Part shown: in pieces, positions 63,286 through 64,000 of the stretch
How the letters are laid out: each line of letters opens with the position of its first letter
Position numbering within the stretch: the stretch's first letter is position 1
NCBI GenBank assembly: GCA_019915135.1
Contig: JAHLMK010000021.1
Coordinates: 372,001-436,000, forward strand
Reading direction: 5' to 3'
Length of the DNA: 64,000 nt
From: Strobilurus pachycystidiatus
Lineage: Eukaryota > Basidiomycota > Agaricomycetes > Agaricales > Physalacriaceae
Translations under genes and position numbers: made by a program
The notes under the pieces: model-generated
Told to the model about the DNA's origin: nothing
The model's input: the letters and a program-made list of their open reading frames with translations, nothing else
Database searches by the model: none

Positions 63286-64000
63286 GATGTTTCCTAGATG
63301 CAACAAAGGGATGTCAACAATGGCACTAGGGAGATATAGAGACGAACGAACGATTGACGCCACGAATTCAACAGCAGTAATCTGGGACGAGATTCGGAAG
63401 AATATCCTTGTATAAGGATGAAGAAGATGGGTGGATGGGTAGAAGAAGTCGAGAGTATCGTTCTGGGCAGGAATTTGGGAGAATCTGCGAGGAGATGCTT
63501 TCGACTTGATGGTCAAGATGAGAGTGTAAACTGTGGCTGATATGTACAATAGCCGACCTAATCTAGGCACGTGGGTGTAGATTGATCGACCAGCGTCACC
63601 AGGTGATAGAGGAAGACATGACTCGGTGTAGTGGGTCCAATCTCGACGTGGTGGCCAAGGTTTTTACTTAAGAGTTTGATGTTCCTGGACTTCGGATAAT
63701 GAAGCTGAAGCATGGTGTAGTCGACCTCGAGGAACGAGACACTCTTGGGTCTCGGAAATCGCCCACTCTGACGAGAAGGTTAGGCTGCGTCACCTTTCCT
63801 TTGTCTGCAGTTTTGGGACGTCTTGTTCTTGTGGCCCTGCATATAACCGCGAGGGACACTGCGAGTCTTGCCGATGCGCTAATCGAAGTCATGTTTCCTG
63901 TTGTCAGCGGGAATGGGTGAGGCGAGTGATTGAGAGCAAAGCCTGCAAGCGGACTCGATGGAGGCTGGAGGAGTGGCGCAAGTTCGAAATAGACATGATC
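63286..64000. other. Promoter region and window edge
   Basis: 715 bp upstream of the acidic-protein gene; short ORFs on both strands, nothing recognised. A gene may begin beyond the edge. Confidence 0.4.

Overview
This window is nuclear DNA of a filamentous basidiomycete, probably an Agaricomycete. Genes are dense and on both strands, nearly all of them interrupted by short introns of about 45-65 bp with GT..AG ends. The proteins also fit: a Clp1-like clamp-development protein, an Rrm4-like endosomal mRNA transporter, F-box/LRR-type proteins, an APH-fold family and 2H phosphoesterases. No species is claimed. All gene models were spliced by eye; in almost every case the exon lengths close to an exact multiple of three.

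Layout. 1-3313: three paralogues of a small fungal protein with a hydrophobic Leu/Gly-rich C-terminus (DUF6987/LEA-like), one cut by the window edge and one inverted. 3974-4701: a Gly-rich conserved protein. 5062-6486: mitochondrial Met-tRNA formyltransferase. 7012-8762: a doubtful ORF and an F-box protein. 9395-10882: a decayed aldo-keto reductase. 11256-11855: a small coiled-coil protein. 12178-14640: glutamine:fructose-6-phosphate amidotransferase (GFA1). 16433-18635: an MFS permease with 15 exons. 19098-22578: RAD52 and MAD3, head to head. 24040-24447: a small secreted protein. 24977-27878: an RRM/MLLE protein. 27879-30377: gene-poor, with a perfect 28-bp hairpin. 30378-31291: Clp1-like. 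33625-35205: F-box/LRR-like. 35435-36191: dual-specificity phosphatase. 36413-40771: condensin CAP-G. 41444-42200: unknown acidic protein. 43848-45238: APH-fold phosphotransferase. 45858-50957: a 1520-residue disordered protein. 52811-54469: cyclin-box-like. 54873-55900: a frameshifted 2H phosphoesterase. 56089-56399: a mini membrane protein. 57445-60139: SEC23. 60946-63285: a 687-residue acidic protein.

How the genes fit together. Most are independent housekeeping genes (protein secretion, chitin precursor supply, mitochondrial translation, chromosome maintenance). RAD52, MAD3 and CAP-G, all genome-stability genes, lie within 22 kb, and RAD52 and MAD3 share one 374-bp promoter region. Two loci are broken in their reading frame: the aldo-keto reductase by several lesions, the 2H phosphoesterase by a single missing base. 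The most interesting protein-level signal is in MAD3, whose second KEN box is flanked by four short motifs matching the ABBA (Cdc20-binding) consensus.
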